From the NCBI RefSeq assembly GCF_003633755.1, contig NZ_RBIL01000001.1:1039426-1103425 (forward strand): a stretch of DNA of 64,000 bases, in the 5' to 3' direction. The DNA is from Solirubrobacter pauli (GTDB lineage Bacteria; Actinomycetota; Thermoleophilia; Solirubrobacterales; Solirubrobacteraceae). How positions within the stretch are numbered: the first letter of the stretch is position 1; every line of letters starts with the position of its first letter. Positions 1-8,893 of this stretch are shown piece after piece. The notes beneath the pieces are model-generated. The model saw nothing but the letters and a program-made list of their open reading frames with translations, made no database searches and was not told where the DNA came from. The position numbers and the translations under genes are program-made.

Positions 1-1
1 C

Positions 2-708
<707 letters not shown>

Positions 709-709
<1 letters not shown>

Positions 710-2886
710 TGAGCGACACGATCCGCTGGGAGCAGGACGGCGACGGCGTCGTCATCCTCACGCTCGACGACCCGAGCCAGTCCGCGAACACGATGAACGA
801 GGCCTACAAGGCCTCGATGCGCGCGACGGTGGAGCGCCTCGAGGCCGAGAAGGACTCGATCACCGGCGTCGTCATCACGTCCGCCAAGAAGACGTTCTTC
901 GCCGGCGGCGACCTCAACGACCTCAAGCAGGCCCGCAAGGAGGACGCCGCCGAGGTCGCGCAGATGGTGCGCGAGCTCAAGGCCGACCTGCGGACGCTCG
1001 AGACGCTCGGCAAGCCGGTCGTGGCCGCCATCAACGGCGCCGCGCTGGGCGGCGGGCTGGAGATCGCGCTCGCCACGCACCACCGCGTGATCGTCGACGA
1101 CCCGAAGGCCGTGCTCGGCTTCCCGGAGGTGCAGCTCGGGCTGCTGCCGGGCGCGGGTGGCGTCACGCGCTCCGTGCGCATGTTCGGCATCGCCGACGCG
1201 CTGATGAAGCTGCTGCTGCTCGGCACCCGCCACCGCCCGGCCGCCGCGAAGGAGATGGGCCTCGTGGACGAGGTCGTCGCCACGCGCGAGGAGCTCGTCC
1301 CGGCCGCGAAGGCCTGGATCGCCGCCAACCCCGAGGCCGTTCAGCCGTGGGACGTCAAGGGCCACAAGATCCCGGGCGGCACGCCGTCGAACCCCAAGTT
1401 CGCGGCCAACCTGCCCGCGTTCCCGGCCAACCTGCGCAAGCAGATCAAGGGCGCGAACTACCCGGCGCCGCACCACATCATGGCCGCGGCGGTCGAGGGC
1501 GCGCAGGTCGGCTTCGACGTGGCGCTGGAGATCGAGGGCCGCTACTTCGTGGACCTCGTCACCTCCCAGGTCGCGAAGAACATGATCCAGGCGTTCTTCT
1601 TCGACCTGCAGGCGGTGCAGGGCTCGCGCGGGCGCCCCGAGTCGCTGGAGCCGACCGCGGTCAAGAAGGTCGTGATCCTCGGCGCCGGCATGATGGGCGC
1701 CGCGATCGCCTACGTGTCCGCCAAGGCGGGCATCGAGGTCGTGCTCAAGGACGTGTCGCTGGAGGCGGCTCAGAAGGGCAAGGGCTACTCCGAGAAGCTC
1801 GTGGCCAAGGGCATCGAGCGCGGCAAGACGACGCAGGAGAAGGGCGACAAGCTGCTGTCGCTGATCACCCCGAGCGCCGACGCCGCGGACGCGGCCGGCG
1901 CGGACCTCGTGATCGAGGCCGTGTTCGAGGACCCGGGCGTCAAGAAGGAGGTCATGGCCGAGATCGAGCCGCACCTCGCCCCCGACGCGCTGCTCGGCTC
2001 GAACACCTCCACCCTGCCGATCACGCTGCTGGCCGAGAACGTCTCCCGGCCGGCCGACTTCATCGGCCTGCACTTCTTCAGCCCGGTCGACAAGATGCCG
2101 CTGCTGGAGATCATCAAGGGCGAGAAGACGAGCGACGCCGCGGTCTACCGCGCGCTGGACTTCGCCAAGCAGATCGCCAAGACGCCGATCGTCGTCAACG
2201 ACTCGCGCGGCTTCTTCACCTCGCGCGTGATCGGCACGTTCATCAACGAGGGCATCTCGATGCTCGCCGAGGGCATCCCCGCGGCGTCGATCGAGCAGGC
2301 CTCGTCCCAGGCGGGCTACCCGGCGCCGGTGCTGCAGCTCTCCGACGAGCTGAACCTCAAGCTCATGCGCCGCATCCGCAAGGCCTCCGCCGACGCGGCC
2401 GGCGACGCGTGGGTCAGCCACCCCGCCGACGCCGTGATCGACCGCATGCTCGACGAGTTCGAGCGTCCGGGCAAGCTCGAGGGCGCGGGCTTCTACGAGT
2501 ACGCCGACGGCCGGCGCACGCGGCTGTGGCCGGGCCTGCGGGACGCCTTCCCGCCGGTCGAGGACCCGTCCTCGATCGACCTGCGCGACCTCCAGGAGCG
2601 CCTGCTGTTCATCGAGGCGATCGAGTCGGTCAAGTGCGTGGACGAAGGCGTGATCGAGTCCGTCGCCGACGCGAACATCGGCTCGATCATGGGCATCGGC
2701 TTCCCGGGCTGGTCCGGCGGCGTCCTGCAGTACATCAACGGCTACGAAGGCGGCCTCGCCGGCTTCGTCGCCCGGGCGCGTGAGCTCGCCGAGCAGTACG
2801 GCGCGCGCTTCACGCCACCGGAGTCGCTCGTCGCCCGCGCGGAGAGCGGCGACGAGTACTTCGACAAGGCGCTGACGACGGTCTAG
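709..2886 (+). CDS. fadB: 3-hydroxyacyl-CoA dehydrogenase / enoyl-CoA hydratase (FadB/FadJ type)
   Basis: This 725-residue multifunctional protein hydrates enoyl-CoA and oxidises 3-hydroxyacyl-CoA with NAD in fatty acid beta-oxidation. The N-terminal crotonase domain (about 1-190) has the oxyanion-hole motif NGAALGGGLEIA near residue 108 and LGFPEVQLGLLPGAGG with a catalytic Glu. A Rossmann domain follows with VVILGAGMMGAAIA near residue 320. The dehydrogenase motif GLHFFSPVDKMPLLEII near 455 carries the catalytic His. C-terminal 3HCDH domains fill the rest. I chose the ATG at 709, which overlaps the thiolase stop, over an upstream in-frame ATG at 661 that lies inside the thiolase. The length matches the family. 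The gene symbol is given by architecture. Confidence 0.93.
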
Positions 2887-3641
2887 AGCTCCCTGCGGCG
2901 TGCTCCGATGAGCGCGACGTAGATCAGGCCCGCGGTCGTGATCACGGTCACGACCGCCGGCCTGACGTAGTCGCCGAGCTCGCGCTTGCCCGACGGCAGC
3001 TCGACGAGCGCGGTGGCGAGCGCCGACGGCAGCCACTGGCCGACCACGTCGACGGCGCCGACCACCGGCAGCACGAGCAGCGACAGCAGCGCGACCATCA
3101 CGGTCGCCAGCACGCCCTTCGTCCATTGCGCGGCGGCCGCGGTCGTCGCCACGACGTAGGCGAGGAAGACGATGCCGAGCGCGATGCCGGCGATCACGTC
3201 CCCGGCCGGCAGCGCGCCGAGCAGCGCCCACGTCTCGTACCAGGCGGCGAGCGCGCCGAGCGTGAAGGCGAGGCTGACGGCGCCGAAGCTGACCACCAGG
3301 CGCGGCAGCAGCAGCCGCCACACCGAGCGGACGCGGGTGCGCAGGAACGCGCCCATCTCCGGGGTGGCGTCGAGCGCCAGCGCGCCCGCGGCGACCACGA
3401 CGGTCACGACGAGGCCGACCTGCATCGCGTTGGCGGCGTACTGCGCCATGCCGTCGTGCGGAACCGGCTCGGGCAGCTCGATCGTCGCGCCCTCGAGGTC
3501 GTCGCCCGCCAGCTCCAGCAGGTCGCTGAGATAGCGCGCCGTGAGCGGGCCGAGGAAGCCGAACAGCAGGTACACCGCGAACAGCGCGAGGCCGCGGCGC
3601 GTGCGGGTCAGCCGCAGCAGCTCCAGGCGCCAGAGGCTCAC
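2883..3641 (-). CDS. ABC-2 type transporter permease
   Basis: This 252-residue polytopic membrane protein begins SLWRLELLRLTRTRRGLALFAVYLLFGFLG. About six hydrophobic segments follow, with an external loop near residues 50-75, the usual layout of ABC-2 exporter permeases. The GTG at 3641 overlaps the stop of the ATPase gene (GTGA), so the two are coupled. An open frame continues further upstream inside the ATPase gene, but those codons read as an Arg/Ala-rich shadow. The permease should form the membrane channel for the ATPase next door. The substrate is unknown. The 3' end overlaps the convergent fadB stop by four bases. Confidence 0.88.
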   Translation of the reverse strand: MSLWRLELLRLTRTRRGLALFAVYLLFGFLGPLTARYLSDLLELAGDDLEGATIELPEPVPHDGMAQYAANAMQVGLVVTVVVAAGALALDATPEMGAFLRTRVRSVWRLLLPRLVVSFGAVSLAFTLGALAAWYETWALLGALPAGDVIAGIALGIVFLAYVVATTAAAAQWTKGVLATVMVALLSLLVLPVVGAVDVVGQWLPSALATALVELPSGKRELGDYVRPAVVTVITTAGLIYVALIGARRREL

Positions 3642-4504
3642 TGCGTGAGGGCGAGGAACGCGCGCTCGAGCGTCAGCTCCTCGGGGCCGAGGGACACGAC
3701 GAGGGCATCCGCGGCGGCGAGCGCGCGCGGCAGCTCGGCTTCCGCGTACTCCAGGGCGGTGACGCCGACCGTGAGCTGCTCCGGCCCGGTCTCGACGTGG
3801 GTCACCCACGGGTGTGCGCGGAGGGCGTGCGCCACGTGGTCGACGGGGCCGCGCAGGCGGACGACGTAGCGCGGGCCGGCGGCGCCGACGAGCAGGTCGT
3901 CGATCGGCCCCTGGAACAGCAGCCGGCCGTGGTCGAGGACGCCGACCGTGTCGCACACCTCCTGCACGTCGCCGAGGATGTGGCTGCTGAAGAGCACGGT
4001 CGCCGTGCCGCGCAGGCGCGCGATCAGGTCGAGGACCTCACGACGCCCCTGGGGGTCCAGCGCCGACGCCGGCTCGTCGAGCAGCAGCAGCCGTGGGCGG
4101 CCGACGATCGCGGCGGCGACGCCGAGCCGTTGCAGCATCCCGCGCGAGTACCCGCCGACGCGGCGGCCCTTGGCGTCGGTCAAGCCCGCCTGGTCGAGCA
4201 CGCCGTCGATGTCGCCCTCGGGGTCGGTGAGCCGCTGGGCGAGCGCCACGACCTCGCGGCCGGTGAGCCATGGGTCGAACCGCGGCGCGTCGGCGAGCAC
4301 GGCCACGCGCTCGGGCGGGGCGTCGATGGTGACCGTGCCGCTCGTCGCCCGGCGCAGGCCCGCGAGGATGCCGATCAGCGTCGTCTTGCCGGCCCCGTTG
4401 CGGCCGGCGAGCCCGTACACCGAGCCCTCGGGGACGTGCAGCGCCACCTCGTCGAGCGCGAGGTGCTCGCCGTAGCGCTTGCTCAGCGCGGTCGTCGCGA
4501 TCAT
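3638..4504 (-). CDS. ABC transporter ATP-binding protein
   Basis: This is a 288-residue CcmA/DrrA-type ATPase. It has Walker A (AGRNGAGKTTLIG) near residue 38, an ABC signature in degenerate form (VGGYSRGMLQRLGVA), Walker B LLLLDEPASALDP and an H-loop (FSSHIL). An extra ~90-residue C-terminal region follows, as in drug and antibiotic ABC exporters. The start ATG at 4504 overlaps the stop of the small upstream gene; longer in-frame starts would run into that gene. The product pairs with the permease at 2883-3641 to make an exporter. Three genes in a row overlap by four bases, so this is one operon transcribed leftward. Confidence 0.92.
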   Translation of the reverse strand: MIATTALSKRYGEHLALDEVALHVPEGSVYGLAGRNGAGKTTLIGILAGLRRATSGTVTIDAPPERVAVLADAPRFDPWLTGREVVALAQRLTDPEGDIDGVLDQAGLTDAKGRRVGGYSRGMLQRLGVAAAIVGRPRLLLLDEPASALDPQGRREVLDLIARLRGTATVLFSSHILGDVQEVCDTVGVLDHGRLLFQGPIDDLLVGAAGPRYVVRLRGPVDHVAHALRAHPWVTHVETGPEQLTVGVTALEYAEAELPRALAAADALVVSLGPEELTLERAFLALTQ

Positions 4505-4683
4505 CCCTGGCGCCGGCCGAGCAGCAGGTAGACGATCCCGCCAAGGGGTACGGACAGGAGGCAGATCGCCGCCCACGCCCACTTCGGCAGATGCTGCACC
4601 TCACCGCGCACGATGTCCACGAGGCAATAGACGACGAACGCGACGCCGAGGACGATGATCGGCGCGAAGGCGGCCCACTCCAT
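4501..4683 (-). CDS. Small membrane protein, PLDc_N-like (phospholipase D nuclease N-terminal)
   Basis: The protein has 60 residues and two hydrophobic segments: FAPIIVLGVAFVVYCLVDIV and WAWAAICLLSVPLGGIVYLLLGR. The connecting VQHLPKWAWAAI is the hallmark of the PLDc_N family, small two-helix membrane proteins that often sit at the head of ABC exporter operons. I chose the ATG giving MEWAAFAPII because it puts the first helix at the N-terminus. The stop overlaps the ATPase start by four bases, so the product is likely made together with the exporter. Its function is not established; a role as an accessory subunit is inference. Confidence 0.8.
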   Translation of the reverse strand: MEWAAFAPIIVLGVAFVVYCLVDIVRGEVQHLPKWAWAAICLLSVPLGGIVYLLLGRRQG

Positions 4684-4733
4684 GAGCCCCGAGCCTAGCT
4701 GTCGCCGTGCCCGCACCTGGGTAGGGCGCCCGT

Positions 4734-6083
4734 GTGACCACGCTTGCCTCTCCCCCGGAAACGCTCGACGTGCTCGACCCGTCCACGGGCGAGCCGATCG
4801 CCACCGTCGAGATCGGCGACGCCGACGCGGCCGTGCGGGCCGCCCGCGCCGCCGCTCCCGCCTGGGCGCGGACCGCGGCCGCCGAGCGCGCGGAGCGGTT
4901 GAAGGCCGGCGCGCGCCGGCTGCGCGAGCACGTGGACCAGCTCGCCGAGCTGCAGTCGCGTGAGGGCGGCAAGCCGCTCGCCGACTCGCGCGGGGGCATC
5001 GAGGCCGGCATCGGCGCGATCGAGCAGTACGCCGAGCTCGGCCCGCTGCACCGCGGCAAGGCGCTGCAGGGCGGCTGGAACGCGACGGACGTGATGGTCC
5101 ACGAGCCGCGCGGCGTGGTCGCGCTGCTCGTGCCGTGGAACGACCCGGTGGCGATCGCGTGCGGCCAGATCGCGGCCGCGCTCGTCGCCGGCAACGCGGT
5201 CGTGTTCAAGCCGTCGGAGAAGACGCCGCTGAGCGGCGCGCGGATCGTCGAGCTGCTGGACATCCCCGGCGGGGCCTTGCAGCTCCTGCAGGGCGACGCG
5301 CGCGTCGGGCGGCCGCTCGCCGCGCATCCGGACGTGGACCTGGTGATGCACACCGGGTCGGTGCAGACGGGGCGCGAGATCGCCGACGTGGTCGCGGGGC
5401 GGATGGGCAAGGCGCTGCTCGAGCTCGGCGGCAAGGACGCGCTGATCGTCGACGCGGACGTCGACCCCGCGTGGGCGGCCGAGCAGGCCGCGCTCGGCGC
5501 GTACGCGAACGCGGGGCAGATCTGCACGTCGGTCGAGCGCATCTACGTGCACGAGGCGGTCGCCGAGCCGTTCGTCGAGGCGCTCGCCCGCGCCGCCGAC
5601 GGCTGGACGATCGGGCCCCTGATCGACGCCCGCCAACGCGAGGTGGTGCACGCGCACGTGACCGACGCGGTCGAGCGCGGCGCGCGACTGGTGCGCGGCG
5701 GCGCGGTGCCCGACGGGCCCGGCTTCTTCTACCCGCCGACCGTGCTGGTCGGCGGGGACCGCGACGCGCCCGTGCTGCGCGAGGAGACGTTCGGACCGGT
5801 GGCGGCCGTGCAGGTCGTGACGTCGTTCGACGAGGCACTCGCGCTGGCCGACGACACCGAGTACGGGCTGGCGGCCACCGTCCTGACCAAGAACCCGGAG
5901 CACGCGCAGCGCGCGGTCCGTGAGCTCGCCGTCGGCACCGTGAAGATCAACGCGGTCTTCGGCGGCGCGCCCGGCGGCGCCGCCGAGCCGGCACGGCTGT
6001 CCGGCAGCGGGTTCGGCTACGGGCCCGAGCTGCTCGACGAGCTCACGCGCACGAAGGTCGTGCACATGGGCATCGCGCCTTAG
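4734..6083 (+). CDS. Aldehyde dehydrogenase family protein
   Basis: This 449-residue NAD(P)-dependent dehydrogenase oxidises an aldehyde to an acid. It has the cofactor-site segment VPWNDPVAIACGQIAAALVAGNAVVFKPSE, the general-base Glu in LLELGGKDALIV near residue 229 and the nucleophile Cys in GQICTSVERIY near residue 264. FGPVAAVQVV and a typical oligomerisation tail follow. It is a little shorter than the usual 480-500 residues because the N-terminus is trimmed. The substrate is not evident; the closest feel is to betaine or semialdehyde dehydrogenases. The stop codon TAG lies inside the left arm of repeat copy A. Confidence 0.92.
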   Translation: MTTLASPPETLDVLDPSTGEPIATVEIGDADAAVRAARAAAPAWARTAAAERAERLKAGARRLREHVDQLAELQSREGGKPLADSRGGIEAGIGAIEQYAELGPLHRGKALQGGWNATDVMVHEPRGVVALLVPWNDPVAIACGQIAAALVAGNAVVFKPSEKTPLSGARIVELLDIPGGALQLLQGDARVGRPLAAHPDVDLVMHTGSVQTGREIADVVAGRMGKALLELGGKDALIVDADVDPAWAAEQAALGAYANAGQICTSVERIYVHEAVAEPFVEALARAADGWTIGPLIDARQREVVHAHVTDAVERGARLVRGGAVPDGPGFFYPPTVLVGGDRDAPVLREETFGPVAAVQVVTSFDEALALADDTEYGLAATVLTKNPEHAQRAVRELAVGTVKINAVFGGAPGGAAEPARLSGSGFGYGPELLDELTRTKVVHMGIAP

Positions 6084-6245
6084 GGCTCGTCGAAGAAGTT
6101 CCGCCACGCCTGCTGCGGCACATCCGCGGCACCTCGCGCCACCCACTCGGCTCACGTGCTGGCGCACGCATCGCTCTCGCGTGCGGCCCGAGGCACTGGC
6201 GGCTGCACCACATCAGACGCACCGCCCATTCCTCGACGAACCCTA
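6081..6245 (+). repeat. Structured intergenic repeat, copy A
   Basis: This 165-base element matches copy B at 46328-46490. Two blocks are identical in both copies: 47 bases at 6112-6158 and 36 bases at 6179-6214. Between them lies a variable loop region that forms a hairpin in both (GCACGC with GCGTGC). The ends pair as a long imperfect stem: TAGGG (6081-6085) with CCCTA (6241-6245), and TCGTCGAAGAA (6087-6097) with TTCCTCGACGA (6229-6239), one mismatch. Inside the core, CGCCA pairs with TGGCG and CTCGG with CCGAG. It fills the gap between two convergent genes exactly; both stop codons lie in its arms. The family is unknown to me. Strand is given by alignment with copy B, not by transcription. 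Confidence 0.8.
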
Positions 6246-7118
6246 GGCCTTCACCTGGATCCGCCCGTCCTCCACCCGCACCGCGAGCACCGGCTGCGGG
6301 TAGGCGGACGGGCCGCGCTCCACCGAGCCGTCGTCGAGGCGGAACTCGCTGGCGTGCAGCGGGCAGACGACGCACTCGCCCTTGAGCTCGCCGTCGGCGA
6401 GGGAGCCGCCGCGGTGCGCGCAGCGGTCGGCGAGCGCGTGGACGGTGCCGTCGCGGCGGGCGAGCACGATCGGGCGGCCGTCGACCTCGACGCCACGCAG
6501 CTCGCCCTCGGGCAGGGCGGCGTCGTCGAGCACGTCGGTCCACGTCTCCGGGCCCGACTCGAACACGGTCTGGTCGACGCCGACACCCTTGGCGTAGGAC
6601 AGGTGGCCGCCGAGATGCCCACCGGCGCCGACCGCGCCCATGCCGGCGAGGCCGAGCGCCACGCCCCGGCCGTGGTGGCCGCCGCGGCGGGCGGCGAGCG
6701 AGGCCGTGAAGAGCCCGAGCGCGGCGACGTTGGCCAGCGCGTGCACCGCGCCCACGCGGCGCACCTCGTCGCTCGCGGGCGTCGTGTCGGCCCAGTCGTT
6801 GAGGCCGCTGGCCGCGGTCGGCAGCGAGGAGAGCAGCCCCGCGGCGATCAGCCGGCGCGCGGCGGGGCGTGAGGCCTCGCCGCCCACGAGGTCGAGCACC
6901 GTGGCCGACATCCAGGTCCCGATCGGCATCACGATCATCAGCGGGTGCGCGGCGTGGCCGAGCGGCACGCCGCTGAGCGCGTCCTTGAACGGGCCCTTCG
7001 GGATCGCGCCGCGGGCCCACTTGGCGACGGCTTCGGCGGGTCCGTCCAGGGCGGCCGCGGCACCGATGCGCTCGGCCAGGTGATGGAGGCGGGGTCGGGA
7101 CGCTTGGACGTTGCTCAT
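6243..7118 (-). CDS. DUF2231 membrane domain fused to Rieske [2Fe-2S] domain
   Basis: The protein has 291 residues. The N-terminal ~170 form a DUF2231-type membrane domain (HPLMIVMPIGTWMSATVLDLVGG, then three more hydrophobic stretches). The C-terminal ~100 are a Rieske domain with both cluster motifs, CAHRGG (Cys233, His235) and CPLH (Cys252, His255). Such fusions are predicted electron carriers at the membrane; the partner is unknown. The gene faces away from the ArsR operon at 7194 and shares the 75-base gap with its promoter. Its stop lies in the right arm of repeat copy A. Confidence 0.9.
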   Translation of the reverse strand: MSNVQASRPRLHHLAERIGAAAALDGPAEAVAKWARGAIPKGPFKDALSGVPLGHAAHPLMIVMPIGTWMSATVLDLVGGEASRPAARRLIAAGLLSSLPTAASGLNDWADTTPASDEVRRVGAVHALANVAALGLFTASLAARRGGHHGRGVALGLAGMGAVGAGGHLGGHLSYAKGVGVDQTVFESGPETWTDVLDDAALPEGELRGVEVDGRPIVLARRDGTVHALADRCAHRGGSLADGELKGECVVCPLHASEFRLDDGSVERGPSAYPQPVLAVRVEDGRIQVKA

Positions 7119-7147
7119 GGCGAGGCACTACCCCACTCACGTCCGTA

Positions 7148-7202
7148 AACCAATCGGTTGACAGAGCGGGAGCAGCGGCGTACTCTCAACCGCATGGTTG
7201 AG
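7148..7202 (+). promoter_or_regulatory. Promoter with two AACC-N4-GGTT operators for the ArsR operon
   Basis: A near-consensus promoter is visible: -35 TTGACA (7158-7163), a 17-base spacer, and -10 TACTCT (7181-7186). The predicted transcription start falls on the ATG at 7194, so the mRNA should be leaderless. Two dyads of the form AACC-N4-GGTT flank it: 7148-7159 at the -35 box and 7188-7199 over the start codon. The second lies within an 18-base palindrome at 7185-7202. Their centres are 40 bases apart. This is the expected layout for autorepression by the ArsR protein; binding itself is inference. Confidence 0.8.
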
Positions 7203-7511
7203 GATTTGGACGTGGTCTTCCACGCGCTCTCCAGCGAGCCGCGCCGGGCGATGCTCGACGCGCTCACCGGGGGCGAGCGCACCGTGGGCGACCTCGCGGA
7301 GCCGTTCGCGATGTCGCTGGCGGGCGTCTCCAAGCACTTGAAGGTGCTCGAGGGCGCCGGGCTCGTGGAGCGCCGCGTGCAGGGCCGGACGACGGTCTGC
7401 GCGCTGCGCGCGGCACCGCTCGCGGACGCGGCCGCGTGGGTGCGGCACTACGAGCGCTTCTGGGAGGACGCGCTCGACCGCCTGCAGGCGCTGGTGGAGG
7501 AGGGGGAATGA
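7194..7511 (+). CDS. ArsR-family transcriptional regulator
   Basis: This 105-residue winged-helix regulator has the ArsR fold: FHALSSEPRRAMLDAL, then the recognition helix MSLAGVSKHLKVLEGAGLVERR and the wing QGRTTVCAL. No Cys metal site is present, so it belongs to the non-metal ArsR group usually paired with SRPBCC (AHSA1) proteins. The ATG at 7194 is chosen because it follows the -10 box by seven bases and starts MVEDLDVVFHAL. An upstream in-frame GTG at 7158 would lie inside the -35 box. The stop overlaps the next start (ATGA), so this leads a three-gene operon and probably represses it. Confidence 0.93.
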   Translation: MVEDLDVVFHALSSEPRRAMLDALTGGERTVGDLAEPFAMSLAGVSKHLKVLEGAGLVERRVQGRTTVCALRAAPLADAAAWVRHYERFWEDALDRLQALVEEGE

Positions 7512-7942
7512 GGCGGTTCGCCGTGCAGGTGTCCCGCGTCATGCGGGCGCCGCGATCACGCGTGTACCGCGCGTTCCTGGACCCCGAGCTGGTGGCGCGC
7601 TGGTGGGCGCCGATGGACTCGGTCGTGGCGACCGCGACCGTCGACGAGCGCGTCGGCGGCGTGCACCGGATCGAGATGCTCACCGCGGCCGGCGAGCCGC
7701 ACCGGTTCGACGCCGTCATCCAGGAGCTCGTCCCCGACGAGCGGATCGTCCTGATCTTCAAGTTCGCCCCCGACGCCGAGGAGACGTTGCTGACCGTGAC
7801 GTTCCGCGACGCACCGGGCGGCACCGAGGTGCTCCTCGACCACCAGAACGTCACGGCCGAGGGGCCGCTGAACGAGCAGTCGGTCGACGCCGGCTGGAGC
7901 TCCGTCCTCGACAAGCTGGAAGGAATCGCCCATGCCCTCTGA
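7508..7942 (+). CDS. SRPBCC (AHSA1-like) family protein
   Basis: This 144-residue START/Bet v1-like protein contains the AHSA1 signatures: RVMRAPRSRVYRAFLDPELVARWWAP near the start and TEVLLDHQNV...GWSSVLDKLEGI at the end. Proteins of this family form a hydrophobic pocket, and in bacteria they are typically encoded directly after an ArsR regulator, as here. Ligand and reaction are unknown. The ATG at 7508 overlaps the arsR-type gene by four bases, and the 3' end overlaps the next gene by eleven bases. Confidence 0.88.
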   Translation: MRRFAVQVSRVMRAPRSRVYRAFLDPELVARWWAPMDSVVATATVDERVGGVHRIEMLTAAGEPHRFDAVIQELVPDERIVLIFKFAPDAEETLLTVTFRDAPGGTEVLLDHQNVTAEGPLNEQSVDAGWSSVLDKLEGIAHAL

Positions 7943-8603
7943 TGCCCGCCTCAAGCTGCTCGAGCGCGAGAAGGCGCTGACGCGTCTGAGCGACGAGCTC
8001 GCCCGCGAGCGCGCCGCGCTGCCGTGGGAGGAGGTGACGGCCGAGTACGTGTTCGACACCGAGCACGGTCCGCGCACGCTCGCAGAGCTGTTCGACGGCC
8101 GCTCGCAGCTGCTCGTCTACCACTTCATGTTCGCGCCCGACGAGCAGCGCGTGTGCGCGAGCTGCACGTCGATCGCGCACCACATGGACCTGCCGCGCGT
8201 GTACCTCGAGCACCACGACGTCACGTGGACGGCGGTCTCGCGCGCCCCGCTCCAGCAGCTGCTCGCCTACCGCGAGCGGATGGGCTGGACGCTGCCGTGG
8301 GCATCCTCGTACGGCAGCGACTTCAACTTCGACTTCCACGTGTCCTCGACGGTCGAGCGGCCGATCGCCGAGTACAACTTCCGGGCCTGGCCGGCGGACG
8401 AGCCGTACGTCGGCGAGCTGCCGGGCATGAGCGCGTTCGCGTTGCGGGACGGCAAGGTCTTCCACACCTACTCGGCCTACGCGCGCGGGCTGGACGCGAC
8501 CTGGGGCATCTACCAGTGGCTCGACCGCGCGCCGCTGGGCCGCAACGAGGCCGACGGCTACTGGTTCAAGCGCCCGGACGAGCTCGGCGCGGCCGTGGCA
8601 TGA
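7932..8603 (+). CDS. DUF899 family thioredoxin-like protein
   Basis: The product has 223 residues. DUF899 proteins have a thioredoxin-like fold and often accompany SRPBCC proteins. Seen here: an N-terminal helix with ALTRLSDELARERAALPWEEV, then the sheet segment LLVYHFMFAPDEQRVCASCTSIAHHMD with a Cys-x-x-Cys pair. A later DFNFDFHVS and SAFALRDGKVFHTYSAYARGLD are typical of the family. No enzymatic activity is established. It is the third gene of the ArsR operon, starting eleven bases before the previous stop. Confidence 0.87.
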   Translation: MPSDARLKLLEREKALTRLSDELARERAALPWEEVTAEYVFDTEHGPRTLAELFDGRSQLLVYHFMFAPDEQRVCASCTSIAHHMDLPRVYLEHHDVTWTAVSRAPLQQLLAYRERMGWTLPWASSYGSDFNFDFHVSSTVERPIAEYNFRAWPADEPYVGELPGMSAFALRDGKVFHTYSAYARGLDATWGIYQWLDRAPLGRNEADGYWFKRPDELGAAVA

Positions 8604-8893
8604 CCTTCGCCCACCTGGCGGGCGTGCCCGTCGAGGAGCTGCTGCCGCTCGCGCTGGCGAGCGGCGGGCTGCTCGCCGGCGTGCTCCGACATCACGTCGT
8701 GCACGCGGTGCGATGGGTAGGACGCTGCCACCGCCATGTCCGCTTTCGCCCACGTCCTCGGATCGGCGCTGCGCCGGTTCTGGGAGCAGAACATGTTCCA
8801 CCACGCCGCGGCGCTGACCTACCACGCGCTGCTGGCGCTGTTCCAGGTGCTGCTGCTGGGCGTCGCGCTGCTCGGCCTGCTCGGCACGGCTGA
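8600..8893 (+). CDS. Possible small membrane protein with runaway 3' end
   Basis: An ATG overlaps the DUF899 stop (ATGA) and opens MTFAHLAGVPVEELLPLALASGGLLAGVL, which looks like one real transmembrane segment and is the sort of short protein seen in actinobacterial operons. The frame then continues without a stop for 97 residues, and its last ~50 residues are an Arg/Pro-rich shadow of the next gene, which starts at 8736. Either the protein has an unusual tail or a stop codon has been lost by frameshift. I am unsure that it is a gene. Confidence 0.35.
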   Translation: MTFAHLAGVPVEELLPLALASGGLLAGVLRHHVVHAVRWVGRCHRHVRFRPRPRIGAAPVLGAEHVPPRRGADLPRAAGAVPGAAAGRRAARPARHG

